Below, piece by piece: positions 24,880 to 36,888 of a stretch of DNA of 64,000 nucleotides (the stretch's first letter is position 1; each line of letters opens with the position of its first letter). Origin of the DNA: Epiperipatus broadwayi (lineage: Eukaryota > Onychophora > Udeonychophora > Euonychophora > Peripatidae). The notes beneath the pieces were generated by a model. The model searched no databases. It worked only from the letters and a program-made list of their open reading frames with translations, and was not told where the DNA came from. The position numbers and the translations under genes were made by a program. The stretch is from contig JAQFVV010012398.1 in NCBI GenBank assembly GCA_028023455.1, positions 5,168,682 through 5,232,681 of the forward strand, written 5' to 3'.

Positions 24880-26593
24880 GAGGATCTATGTGCCTTGGAA
24901 AAAAATAAAGCGTTTGTCTTACTATTGTTAAAATAATTTTTTCATTAAATATTTTGTCATAGATTCAAATATAATCAAATGTTTTTCAAATGTATTTTGT
25001 TTATTTTCACGACCTCAATGATGTGAAAATAGTATAATGAATTTCAGAATGCTCCCCTAAATCATATGTTAGTCACCACGTTTCAGAACCATAACCCAAA
25101 GCGTTAATAGCAATTTTTATGTAACTTCTTTCTAATATTCGATTGGCATTTTAATATTGGACCCACCAAAGATGTGTGTTTTATTTGTAATATATTATTT
25201 AGCTAATAAAGAGCATATGAGAAATAATAGCGTGAATGACACTATGTAATTATCTACCGCTTGCTCATTCACGCACATACTAATGTACTTAATTTATAAA
25301 TGTATATAAATAATTTTTCATTATATTAAACTATATTTTATTGTCTAACTTATTTGAGTAGTTCGAATTCCTTCTTTTCCTCCACTTCCAAATGTACAGC
25401 CTAGTTGATATATATGCTAGTTTAGTCATAGTTAATAGATGTCTCATTGTCTTCTCCGCTCTCCTAGTCAGCCGGATTTAAAATTAATTCTCATGTGCCA
25501 TCACTATTATGTTATTCATTAGGTGTTTCATTTGGAGCTTATGGAGTGGGTTCGAATCCAGGTTGGTCCCTGACCTAAATCTTGGGCTGGACTGGATTTG
25601 AGGTACATTTTGTGAGTTCCAGCTCATGTTAGATGGATAAACATGTTAGATGGATAAATATTGTGTAATCTTTATTAACACTGTTTTCTTGTAGTTAATA
25701 AATTTGTAATAATTGTTGGCATTCACTTTCATAGTTATACGGAGTTCTATAAATCAATATTTTATTTAAAATATTTGTTTATCTAAATCAGCAAATTAAA
25801 TGCTTTAATAGTTTTAGTTGTGGAAAATTGATTGACTTTTTTTTTTTGTTCTTGTACAGAGAAACTGTTCTCTCATCATTGTTCTTTTTGAAGAAGATTA
25901 TGATGCGCACCATTGTGAAAAATCATTCTATCTTTTACATTTGATTCCGTTGAAATCAAGAGGAAATCGTTATACTTTGACCTGTATATATATATATTTT
26001 CAGTATATTATATATTTTTATTACTTAATAATTGGAAATAGTTAATCAAGCACTGCTTTTATAGAAAGTGATTCTCTCAAATATATTATCTTAAAAAAAT
26101 AAATAATCCATAAAGATTCCTTTTCATCTACTTAAAATTTCTACTATGGGATAAACCGGGAATAACTGTTTGGTTTTTTTCTAATACCTTTCTTGATGAA
26201 ATTGGGTAGAAATAGACAATTTGAAATAAATTGAATATTTGATAGCACTGTCACATTTCTATCCTGATGTATATTTTAATTATTTTGTAATTTACACCAT
26301 GACTTATCAAGTGATCTTTGGAATAAAGACCTGATGGTTTTGTAGTGTTCACATAAATCTTATTTACTAATGTTTTCAGATTTATCTCAAATCTTTTCAT
26401 TAATGTGATTTCAAATATCATATTTTTTGAGTTGCTAACTTATTAAAAATATAGCATTATTATTGTTGATCATCCAGTTTTTTTTTTTGAAATTTTAATA
26501 ATCCATTCTGATTTTGAGTGGTAAATTTTGGGTTTTTTTTTTGTATATATCTTGAAGCTGCCATATCATCATCTGTTATTTATATGCTTTCCA
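24880..26593. other. Intronic DNA, no gene recognised
   Basis: AT-rich. A GGTTCGAATCC motif at 25551-25561 is a perfect tRNA B box, but there is no A box at suitable distance and no tRNA fold. It may be a tRNA-derived SINE relic. A splice-like open stretch near 25859 was considered and rejected as an exon. Confidence 0.4.
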
Positions 26594-26630
<37 letters not shown>

Positions 26631-26666
26631 GTAATAGTAATAATAATAATAATAATAGTAATAGTA

Positions 26667-26697
<31 letters not shown>

Positions 26698-26700
26698 TAG
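26594..26700. repeat. AAT microsatellite, left of gap
   Basis: Roughly 107 bases of AAT triplets with interspersed AGT variants run towards the assembly gap. Open frames through it are artefacts. Confidence 0.95.
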
Positions 26701-26763
26701 ATCCCGCAGTGGAGATGAGTTTTTTTTTAAACCAGTGCTGGTTTTATTTCGCTTTAAAAGAGG

Positions 26764-27263
26764 NNNNNNNNNNNNNNNNNNNNNNNNNNNNNNNNNNNNN
26801 NNNNNNNNNNNNNNNNNNNNNNNNNNNNNNNNNNNNNNNNNNNNNNNNNNNNNNNNNNNNNNNNNNNNNNNNNNNNNNNNNNNNNNNNNNNNNNNNNNNN
26901 NNNNNNNNNNNNNNNNNNNNNNNNNNNNNNNNNNNNNNNNNNNNNNNNNNNNNNNNNNNNNNNNNNNNNNNNNNNNNNNNNNNNNNNNNNNNNNNNNNNN
27001 NNNNNNNNNNNNNNNNNNNNNNNNNNNNNNNNNNNNNNNNNNNNNNNNNNNNNNNNNNNNNNNNNNNNNNNNNNNNNNNNNNNNNNNNNNNNNNNNNNNN
27101 NNNNNNNNNNNNNNNNNNNNNNNNNNNNNNNNNNNNNNNNNNNNNNNNNNNNNNNNNNNNNNNNNNNNNNNNNNNNNNNNNNNNNNNNNNNNNNNNNNNN
27201 NNNNNNNNNNNNNNNNNNNNNNNNNNNNNNNNNNNNNNNNNNNNNNNNNNNNNNNNNNNNNNN
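26764..27263. other. Assembly gap, 500 N
   Basis: Exactly 500 unknown bases between AAT-rich tracts. The round number is a placeholder, so the true size of the microsatellite or missing sequence is unknown. Confidence 1.
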
Positions 27264-27414
<151 letters not shown>

Positions 27415-27468
27415 TAAAAAATTAATTTTATTTTTTATTAACAGTTTTCGTCAATCTTCTTTTTTTAG

Positions 27469-27697
27469 AAGAGATTTGAACTTAGACTTTCAAGCTCATT
27501 CCACTCCATCTTATACAACCAAAACACATGATCACATACATGTGAAAAAACTAATTGATCTCCAATATACACATTTCATGCTGAACTACCACTGATCAGT
27601 TGGTTCAGATCATCATCTCCCATGTGGTCATGTGTATGAGTTGTATAAGATGGAGTGGATAGATATATGAACTTGTAGGTCTGAGTTCAAATCCCTT
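27469..27697. repeat. Inverted repeat with ~75-bp arms and tRNA-like end
   Basis: Arms at about 27469-27542 and 27618-27697 are complementary with some mismatches; a shared core is TTGTATAAGATGGAGTGG and its complement. The right arm ends GAGTTCAAATCCC, similar to a tRNA B box, so the arms may derive from a tRNA-related SINE inserted twice in opposite directions. The loop itself holds a nested palindrome around ACTGATCAGT. Confidence 0.65.
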
Positions 27698-30423
27698 GTA
27701 AATTACATTATGTTCAATATAGGGAATGTACTTGTATTTAAATATTACAACCTATTTTTTGCAAAAATGTATGTGTATATATAATTTTAATATCATAGTA
27801 ATTGCATAATGAAAATGCTTAAATACAGTATTTTTTTTTATAAGTCATAATATTAAAAAAAATCTATTGTCATTGATTTATTTAAAGTTTCTTTTATGTA
27901 AGATCAGCATGAATTTTCCTAAAACCAATTAAAGTATTCATAGAAATGCACAGATATACCAAAAAAGATTGCTTCTGGTGCTTTTTTGTTTTAATTTTTC
28001 AAGTTAGAATTCATAGAATGGAGATAGAAAGAGTTCCTATTATTATAAACAAAACAAAAAATAAAGGAGCTCACTTTATTATTTACTAACAACAGTTTAT
28101 TTAAATTTTTAGTTTTGATTTTAAATGAAATTGCTTTTAATAGTTAATAGTGTGAAAGCAGTTTTAAAATTTTTAAATACAATATATTTTTTACAGCATA
28201 TGAGAGCACTATATATAATTTGCAGTTGTGATTATTCACTACAGCAATCTTAAAAAAAAAATTTCTGCCATTTTTTAAAAAGTATATACTATTTTGTAAT
28301 ACTATTGACAACATAAAGGCAAAAAAAAGGTACAACTATTATTATATAATTAAAAATATATTAGGTTGATATTTAATGTGAGTTATAAAGTACATTAAAA
28401 AAAAAATTGTACTTGTCTAATTTTTTTCCAGAATTTTCATAATATAGATAATAGATATTCTGGTATATTTAAAATAAGAATCATAAGCCTAATCAATCTT
28501 AGCAATCTGAATATAATTATGTAATTAAAAATAAAATGAAAAATGCTTCCATTATTTAAAATACAAATTTATAAATTATTAAGAATTTTAAACTTCTCTC
28601 TTAATATTATAATAAATAAAACTAAAAGCGTTTCACATGCTTTTAGTTTTATTTATTTAATACAAATTTAGTTAACTAATGTTTTATTTAATATTTTTGA
28701 AATAACAGAAAATTTTATTTTTCCCAAGTCAAAAATATTTGTCATCATAACTCTTAAATAACATCAGTAAATTGATGTTTTATTTATTACTTAATTAAAA
28801 ATAATCGCTGATTATGATGTATTAAAAATAAACTGCAAAATGTGTATATTAAACTATAAAGTATGAGTTTATCTATTTTTGTTTAAATGCTTCTAATAAT
28901 AGAATTATCAGTTTATCCAAATGCTTTTCTTCATAAATATCAACAATATTGCCAAAAAAGATTTATTCATGTTGTTGAATTTAAACTACAGATAATTAAC
29001 CATATTTTAAATTTTATCAAACTAAATTTTATTTAAATAGACTGCATTTTTGTAAAAAAAAAATCCAAAATGGTGGTCAGTTTTTTGAAATTTTGATAGG
29101 ATAACAAAAAAAAAAATTTCAAAAGTTTACTCATTAGATAATTATAACAAAGGAAAAAAAACAACATAAAATTAATCAAAAATATAGTATGTTAATTTTT
29201 TTTTTCTACATGTTTTAATTAATGAATCTTGCTTCAATAAGATAAACATTATCCATGATTCAAAATGTCAATATAAAGTGTTTTTGTTAAAAGACAAAAA
29301 ACACACAACTATGTGCTTATTATACAGTAAATTTATATTTTTCATCAATAATATATGTAGTAAAGTTTATTCATTATCACTTTTTTTCAATTTTAAGCTT
29401 TATTATTATATATTTTGAATCTGTGATAATGAGTTAAATTTTTCTGCCCCAAGAAATTTATTAGAATTATTTATTTGTTATATAAGATTCTAACTTAGAA
29501 GAACTTTTTGGGGATCAATTGCTGTTACTGACCAAAATAGTTATGCATGTGTAAATTTATCAACTATTAGTCTATTTTTATTAATTATTAAATCTGGATT
29601 AATTTTTAATTAAAATTTATTGTAGGCGAGTGGAAGCACACTACATAATCTTTTTTTTTTTTATAATGTTTTTATTTTACTTGTTGCAACAATTTTTATG
29701 TAATAGCTAATATATACATATTATATCTAGAAAAATCTAGAACTCTTTTATCTATCTGTAAATCATACTGTGACTAGTTTAAGTATAGAGAATACATCAT
29801 CAAGATATTTTTATTTTCTAAATGCTTTTAACATTCTTAAGTTTTAACTATTAATTACATTTTAGTATTGTTTGAACCTCTTATAATCAACGAATAATGT
29901 GATGGTCAAACTCATTATTTGCCTTATATAAAACAGTTCAGCTGTGGGTAAAAAAATTGAAAGTTAACAGAAATTCCATAGAAAAAATAATGAGTTTGAA
30001 TTGTTCATTCTTCTTTTTTTACGTTTAGCAAAATAGTTTATGTACACTAATGTACTTATTGTTCTTACCACACAATTGTATGTGCAATTTGTTGGATCGA
30101 TTTTGTGAGGTTGAATATGTACATATTTAAGTGAATTTTTAAAATTGAATTTAAATAAAGCTTTTGAACTTTTTAGTGAGTTCTTCTACGGAAGCACTCA
30201 TTTCATTCAATACGTGAAGTCTTCATCCCTGACATCTATTTATGTATGTGATAAAATGTCTATATTATACTACCCCCCCTCTTGTTACCCTGGAATCATG
30301 AATATTGAAATTCAAAAACAAAGTTAACTATATAATATGTGTTTTTAACACATGTATGATGTATAAAAATAATATATATGCAGTAGTTTTCTCCTATCTA
30401 CTATATTTGATTTCCGATCATGT
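27698..30423. other. AT-rich intronic DNA, no gene
   Basis: I see no gene. One perfect 19-bp hairpin lies at 28611-28657 with a 9-nt loop. Otherwise homopolymer-rich AT sequence. Confidence 0.5.
28611..28657. repeat. Perfect 19-bp hairpin
   Basis: The arm 28611-28629 (AATAAATAAAACTAAAAGC) is the exact reverse complement of 28639-28657, around the loop GTTTCACAT. It could terminate or stabilise RNA, or be a chance palindrome in AT-rich DNA. Confidence 0.6.
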
Positions 30424-30431
30424 GGAAACTG

Positions 30432-32121
30432 GGTAATCATCTGAAATCCGGGCACGGCCACTTGATGGCGTTGTTTATGTGTCAAAACACATAAAAATGC
30501 CATTTCTGTGGGCGACCTTACGGCTAATACAACATTTATATTGTATTACCCATTGCAGGCCGCTTTACATGACATTGCACAAAAATATTATGGCCTGTTT
30601 TGTGCTTCTTAACTATTTATGCGTATTTGTTGTATTCATAGCTGATTACCGTATTGCTTGAGGGTATTTTAAATGCAAGTCGGTACAACTTTTCAAATCT
30701 TCATAATAGAGTAATGTCATTTATATTTAAATAATGTTGTTAATTACTAATAATTGTCATATGGTCCCCACCCTTCCCTAAAAAAATGTTAATATGTAAA
30801 AAATTGGCAAAGGGTATGTTCGAACATGCTTCGACAAAGCTCACGTGCTAAGTCATGTTTCAGCGTGGAAAATATATGAGACCAATAAAATGTCTGAGAA
30901 GAATGTGCAATTTTTAAACTTTTCAGAATTGCCGAGTACAGAAAGTGAGACTGTGTCCTTTTTTTAGGCACATAATGTCCTCCCAAATACCAGACTGTTT
31001 TTATTACAGCAATAAAATAATAAATAAAAATAAGTTCAAAAAGTCCAAAGTTTGTGTATTTTTTTTATTTCATTAGAAATTGACAAGTATTTGGATTATC
31101 TTTTTTCAGTGGGGTTAAAATAAATTACTATTTTTGTTTACTTTTTGTTAATAATAACAAAGTATGAAACCCCCCAAAAAAGCAGTTTATTGTAGAAGCA
31201 AAAAAAAAAAAAGGTAATTCAAACGAAATATAAATAAAAGTAAAAAGTGAGAAAAAGTTGTTGAAAAAAAAAATTATTGACTTTTTGTTACAATTATTTA
31301 TCCGAGGGTGGGGGTTTCAAAACAATTTTTTACCCCCCAAAAACACAAAAGTTACTTTTGATTTAATAAGAAGAAAAACAATTTGGTCAACCAAAAAAAA
31401 AAAAAAAAAAGGTAGAAAAAATTTGAAACAATTCCCAAATAATTGTATTATATTTTTTCAGCAGGGTTAAAACAAGTGGGGTTAAAATAAATTACTATTT
31501 TTGTTTACTTTTTGTTAATAATAACAAAGTATGAAACCCCCCAAAATAGCTGTTTATTGTAGAGGCCAAAAAAAAAAAAAGGTTAATTCAAATGAAATAA
31601 AAGTAAAAAGTGAAAAAAAGTTGTTTAAAAAAAAAAATTATTGACTTATTGTTACAATTATTTATCCGAGGGTGGGGATTTTAAAACAATTTTTTACCTC
31701 CCAAAAACACGAAAGTTACTTTTGATTTAATAAGAAGAAAAATAATTTAATCAACCAAAAAAAAAGGTAGAACAAAGTCAAAACAAGTCCCAAATAATTG
31801 TATTATATTTTTTCGGCAGGGTTAAAACAAGTTTTTTCGTGTGAAACAGTCAAAAGTTTTAAAATCAGAAAAATAAACACAAAGTTAAATTACCAAAATT
31901 TGTAAATAAAGAAAAATGTCAGGTTAAAAAACAGCGAAAATGAATATAAAAATTTGTTTAATAAAAAAGAAATCATGTTATAAATGAAATAAAAATTTGT
32001 TTAATCAAAAAAAAAAATCATGTTATATAAAAAAAAGTTGTGACTGGTAACGTTACATTTGATTGATTTTATATAGCATCAACACCATCAAGCAGCTGTG
32101 CCCGGATTTCAGATGATTACC
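30432..32121. mobile_element. Non-autonomous DNA transposon, ~42-bp TIRs
   Basis: Both ends start GGTAATCATCTGAAATCCGG, and the similarity continues for about 42 bases with a few changes, in inverted orientation. The 8 bases GGAAACTG directly abut both ends (30424-30431 and 32122-32129), a perfect target duplication. The 1.69-kb interior carries two tandem copies of a 367-bp unit and long A runs. A 60-codon open frame at 30479-30661 has no recognised domain and I do not believe it is a transposase. An 8-bp duplication fits hAT, P or Merlin-like superfamilies, but the TIR does not begin with the CAG usual for hAT, so I leave it unclassified. Confidence 0.8.
31111..31825. repeat. Two tandem 367-bp units inside the TIR element
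   Basis: GGGGTTAAAATAAATTACTA begins at 31111 and again at 31478. The two units stay alignable to about 31825, with differences mainly in homopolymer length. Each has CCCCCCAAAA tracts and runs of 12 or more A. Confidence 0.85.
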
Positions 32122-32559
32122 GGAAACTGAAAATTTGCAAATAATAGCAAATCATATAATGTACATTTTTAAATTTTATAAACAAAATATAAGTTAGTAT
32201 CCTTTAATTCCTGCCATTTACCAAACAACTTGGAGCAAAATATAGTGATTCAACTTTATATATATATATATGTACAGTAATTGTCTTTTTATTGTGATAT
32301 TTGATTTCAGGCTGCATTATATTTTATGAAATTCACAGGCAAACTGTATTATATGTTTTTAGCATATATATATATATTGTATAAAATAAAATAGATTTCA
32401 AATAACATTACAATACTAATCAAAAACAAAATTTCACTTAAATTCTCCAAAACCATGGTTCATCTATTAATAAATAGAACTTATCAAGTGATATTCAACT
32501 AAGTATACAACATACATATACAAAACAAAATAACCTTCCCATCATTCACTTAAAAAAAA

Positions 32560-33345
32560 CAATTTCCTTTAGCATCAAAGAATGTCTTCATGAGATTGAT
32601 GGCCTCAGATTCAAAAAATTTTATCATCAAAGTTTCTTTTACTCTTTTCAATTCACTTTTTTCATAAAATATAACCTCTTCATTGTCAAATAATATTTTA
32701 TGACCTGTGTTCAGTTCATGCATGTACAAAGCTGAATTATGATATCTATTTTTAACTCTACTTTATGAACTTTAACTCTTTCATTAAAACTTAATTTTCT
32801 CTGACCTATATAAATTTTATGACAAAACTACCCAGGAATAAATTTGCAGTTGACTGTTTTGAACTATTTAATAATGAATTTAAACTCTGTCTTTTTTTTT
32901 CCAGGCCACTTTCATGCCACCCAATAAAAAACTATTTTTATAAATCAATTTATTAATTGATGACTTATATGGCAAAGAAATAAAATCTTTATTCTCATTA
33001 ACAATTAAATATTAACAGATTTATAGATATTTTTATTAAATATAATATTTCTAATAAATTCATGATTGTATTCTAACTCAATATAGTCAGAATCAAATTG
33101 ACTCCTCTGAATACAATATTATTTTCAAAATTATTAAATCTTTTATTCCTATAACAAAAATTCAATAAAGAAAGTTTCTTATGAGTAAAAGGTTGATAAC
33201 TGTCTGGCCTTATCAAATTTCTTAAATTTTTTTGCTTAACAAAATGACTATAAAATAAAACATTATCAACACTTAAATCTAAAAATTTTTACTTAATAAA
33301 TTTATTAAGGTTATTCAAGATTCTATGTATTTTGTGTGTAATGAT
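32560..33345 (-). pseudogene. Penelope-like RT end and GIY-YIG remnant, left copy
   Basis: Read on the minus strand this repeats the right copy: a DLSVDNV-like stretch, NLIRPDSYQPFTHKK, LNSLLNSS, then a damaged nuclease (around 32830 the YK.PC region is short by several bases) with IGQRKL and HNSALYMHELNTGHK. Frameshifts and stops disrupt it. It would have been the C-terminal third of the element's single protein. Confidence 0.65.
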
Positions 33346-33479
33346 ATGTTTTATAAAATTAGAGATTATTGGTTATGTTATTTCCTTTTAATGTGCTCTA
33401 TCTATATTGATTTTTTTTAGAGAGTAGTGTTATTAATAATTTTTATTTTTTTAAAATTATTTGTTAGATATGTTGATGT

Positions 33480-34360
33480 TTATTTCTTATACGGGAAGAT
33501 AAATTGAAGAATTTTTTTGATTCAAATATTAAATTTCCTGTGGGGGGGGGGGATACATTTGAATTTGTTAAGTTAAAATTTTTAGATTTAAGTGTTGATT
33601 AAGTTAATAATTTTTTATTTTGTAGTCATTTTATTATAGCAAAAAATTTAAGAATATGATATGGTCAGACAGTTATTAATCTTTTATTCATAAAAGTCTT
33701 TATTGAATATTTTGTTATAGGACTAGAAGGCTTAATGATTTTGAAAATTTTAGTTAAAGGCTTAATGATTTTGAAAATTTTAGTTATATTCAGAGGAGTC
33801 AATTTGCTTCTGACTATATTGAGTTAGGATATATAATCATGAATTTATTAGAAATATTATATTTAATAAAAATATTTATAAATCTGTTAATAATAAAAAT
33901 TTAATTGTTAATGAGAATAAAGAGTTTATTTTTTGCCATATAAATCATCAATTAGTAAAATGATTTACAAGAATAATTTTTTATTGGGTGATATGAAAGT
34001 GGCCTGAAAGAAAGACTTGAATTTAAATTCTTTACTAAACAATTCAGAACAATCAATTGATTGCAAATCTATTCCTGGGATAGTTTATAAGAGTCCTTGC
34101 AGTTATCATAAAAAATATATAGGTCAGAGTAAATTAAATCTTAATGAAAGAGTTAAAGTTCATAAGAGTAGAATTAAAAATAGATATCATAATTCAGCTT
34201 TGTATATTCATGTATTAAATACAGGTCATAAAATATTATTTGATAATGCAGAGATTATCTTTATGAAAAAAGCAAATTGAAAAGAAGAATAAAAGAATCT
34301 TTGATGATAAATTGTTTTGAATCTGAGGCCATCAATCTCATGAAGACATTATTTAATGTT
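33480..34360 (+). pseudogene. Penelope-like RT end and GIY-YIG remnant, right copy
   Basis: The last part is open from 34017 to 34280 and contains GIVYKSPCSYHKKYIGQSK, the GIY-YIG signature (G-I-V-Y ... Y-I-G) with the Penelope-type Cys insertion reduced to one Cys, then the arginine of NERVKVHKSR and HNSALYIHVLNTGH. Upstream, scattered over three frames, are RT connection blocks such as MIYKNNFLLGDMKVA. A duplication of 30 bases occurs near 33729-33783. The nuclease would nick target DNA for target-primed reverse transcription. Stops and shifts make it non-functional. Confidence 0.75.
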
Positions 34361-34545
34361 TAAAGAAGTTGGTTTTTGAAATGACTAATGGGAAGTCTAT
34401 TGTGTTTTGTATATATGTGTTGCATGCTTAGTTGAATATCACTTGACAAGATCTATTTATTCATAGATGAAATGAGAGTTGTCGAAAAATATTTGTTGAA
34501 ATTTTGTTTTTGGCTAGTATTGTATTGTTACATGAATTTCTATTT

Positions 34546-35239
34546 TATTTATAATTATGAGTGTAGCGTTAGTTAGTATTTAATATATTATGTATATAGA
34601 GTAGTTCTTACATATCTGCAGCATTTGTTTTAATTAAGATGAAGTGGAAACTGAAATTCTCAGATAATAATAAACCATATATAAAACACATTTTTAGCAA
34701 ATATAGATATGGTAAGATGCTTCCAACATATATGTATAATGTACACACATATTTATGATAGAATTCTATTAAAAAAAATAACTATTAGAAATAACAAAAA
34801 AATATTTAACAAAAAGTAAATAAATTATAATGAGTAATGTATAATAAAGTTAATACTGTGGAAATCTCCTTAGTAGATGGCATGAATTAGCAAATACTAG
34901 CTTATGCTTTGTTTTCTTACAATCCTGGCAGAGAATCATCATAAATCTACATAAAAACATTTAAAATACACATGCACACATTCTTATACATATGCTTATT
35001 GTTATAATTTAAAAATTAATATAGTATATACATTCTTAATAATTAATAAAAATAGAGAATGTTTTTGTATTTAAAATCAAATAATTTTTTTTTTTTTTTA
35101 GAAATTTCCCCCCATCCCTTTTTTGTTGGGAAAATTTGTTAATGATTTGTTCGAATTCTGACTGAATTAACAGATTCTTTTTTGAAAAAAGCAAAAAAAA
35201 AAACAAACAAAATTTACTGTAGTTGTGAACACATTAGAT
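34546..35239. other. AT-rich spacer
   Basis: No gene or repeat recognised between the Penelope-like pair and the hAT element, apart from poly-T and poly-A runs near 35088 and 35190. Confidence 0.5.
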
Positions 35240-36233
35240 CAGTGGTCTTCAACCTTTTCACACTTGCAGTCCGGCAAAAATAAGAATAAGATTTTGTGGA
35301 GTAGCAGAAGTCTACAGATCAAATTTCTTAAAAATTTAAACTGCTTAGCTTTAGATGAGCATAATTGTTATAACTGACCAAAACAACACACTTAAGTTAC
35401 TGTGTATTGTAATGGTGTTGCTTACCTTTACAAGCTGAACACTCTTTCTCGAGTTATGCAGTTATACTGCTACAGAAAACAGTACATTCTCATTAATGTG
35501 CCTGCATTGCTACATTTATTATTTCATTATTAAAACATGCAAAAAATAAAATGTTATTCACCTGAATGTTGGAAAATATCACAGCTAGTGTAATTACATG
35601 ACAATGATTATGATAAATGTAATATCTGTATTTAATGTTAAATATACAAGATGAAGTTATACATATATATAGAGTTTGTATAATAAAAAACTTTTTTTTT
35701 TTTTAATTTTGAATCTGATGTTATTTTAATCTCATTTTTACCCAATTAAAAAAAAAGAAACAGAACGAAAAGTTGTTTTGGTATAGGGTCACATAGAAAT
35801 AAAACAATCATTATAAAGATGTCATTTTGCTAAAAAAAAAAAAAAAAAAAGATAATAGATTTACGTTCTCTATGAAGGAAAATTATCATCAATGATTGTC
35901 TCCATTTTGTGAAATTTACAATTCCAGAAAGAAATGTCGCACACAAAATAAAAAGATGATACAAATGCAATAAAAATTTTTGCTATATGTGACCAATAAA
36001 TGGGCTAACGCAATACAGAAATGCCTACTAGATATAGAAATTGATGTGTAAGGAGTGGTGCAATTATTATGAGATTAACGCTTTGTCTTTTAAAGATTGC
36101 ATTTTCAGATAAATTCCTTTGATTATTATTTAGTAATTATAATATCTAATAATTTAAATAAAATTTTGATTTATAATTAATTTTATTTAAGCAATTGCTA
36201 TGAAAAAATAAATAAAAATTGTTTATATTAAGC

Positions 36234-36528
36234 CACTAAACATCACATGATCATTATCTCTTATACTAGCACATAACTGTTATTAAACAAGGCAAAACTC
36301 TCCATACAGTAGTGCCACCCTGTGCTAACCAGAGTAATCAATGGATTCCAGAAGGTGCAGTGCTCTCAGATCCAAGGCTCCTCACTGATGAAGGCCACAA
36401 GCCAGAAACTAATCTGGGGATATTGGATGAGTAGGCACTAGATAGGGATTTTATGCCCAAGCCTTCTGGCATCCATTGATTACTTTGGTTGGCCCAGGGT
36501 GGCACTACTGTAAGAAGAGTTTTGCCTT
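36234..36528. mobile_element. Hammerhead-bearing small element, copy 1 (partly inverted)
   Basis: Arms 36289-36355 and 36462-36528 are 67-bp inverted repeats with several mismatches around a 106-base centre holding the ribozyme at 36370-36428. The right arm plus centre match the insertion at 58230-58402. The left arm is the same unit end in reverse, followed (reading the minus strand) by TGATCATGTGATG, which is how copy 2 begins. So this locus looks like pieces of two units joined in opposite directions. No target duplication is evident here. Confidence 0.65.
36370..36428 (+). ncRNA. Hammerhead ribozyme, type I (copy 1)
   Basis: Core CTGATGA at 36385-36391 and GAAA at 36405-36408 match the universal CUGANGA/GAAA hammerhead core. 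Stem II is GGC-CACAA-GCC (36393-36403) with an A-A mismatch at its base. Stem III is minimal: GAAAC-TA-ATC, with the A15.1-U16.1 pair kept and cleavage expected after C36414 (an AUC site). Stem I pairs CCTCA (36380-36384) with TGGGG (36415-36419), then an internal loop, then ATCCAA (36370-36375) with TTGGAT (36423-36428). Very short stem III is typical of ribozymes described in Penelope-like elements and retrozymes. The weak point is the short, mismatched stem II. Confidence 0.7.
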
Positions 36529-36888
36529 TTTCTGCCAGTCTAGCGCGGACCGGCAGAAAACTTGTGCGAACCGGCGCCGGTCTGCGGACCAAGAGTTGAA
36601 GACCACTGCATTAGACTAAGAATTTAAATAAGTGCTGGAAGCAGCTTGTTTTTATTTTAATTTAGCAGTAATCTTTTCCTCCTCCTGTCCAACTTTATCA
36701 ATGAAAAGAAAAGAAAATTTAAATATATAGCAATATAAATGTCAAAATTTTTTAATAGAGTAAGTTAGAAAAAAATAATAGACTAATGAAAGCTGATAAT
36801 GAGAGAATGCAAAACAGTATATATCTAAAGTATTAAACATATGGGTCACTGACAAACAATTTAAATATGAATTGAAAAATATTTTATT

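Larger units (their letters stand above)
32395..34545. mobile_element. Penelope-like element, head-to-head inverted pair (family A)
   Basis: Two copies of the same element diverge from a centre near 33345. The left copy is on the minus strand (to about 32395) and the right copy on the plus strand (to about 34545). Both encode the end of a Penelope-type reverse transcriptase followed by a GIY-YIG nuclease. The copies differ by scattered substitutions, so the pair is not brand new. The right copy extends somewhat further into the upstream RT part. Head-to-head or tandem arrangements are a known habit of Penelope-like elements. Confidence 0.75.
35240..36608. mobile_element. Non-autonomous hAT transposon with nested insertion
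   Basis: The left end is CAGTGGTCTTCAACC and the right end is the inverse, GTTGAAGACCACTG, a 14-bp perfect TIR of the hAT type. The right end also carries the GGTCCGC...CCGG-rich subterminal block seen in many hAT families. Flanks CATTAGAT (35232-35239) and CATTAGAC (36609-36616) give a 7-of-8 target duplication. No transposase frame is present, so it depended on an autonomous relative. The hammerhead-bearing unit at about 36234-36528 lies inside it. Confidence 0.8.

Noticed and set aside
25551-25561. tRNA gene at a perfect B box
   Set aside because: There is no A box at tRNA distance and no cloverleaf. At most a SINE relic.
25859-25984. Possible exon after TTCTTGTACAG with about 42 open codons
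   Set aside because: It would not keep the phase between the exons at 3748 and 41033, which join into a perfect PPR-like repeat without it. No family recognised.
36338-36592. 84-codon minus-strand frame in the hAT end
   Set aside because: It covers the hammerhead unit and hAT terminal sequence, both non-coding, and shows no domain.
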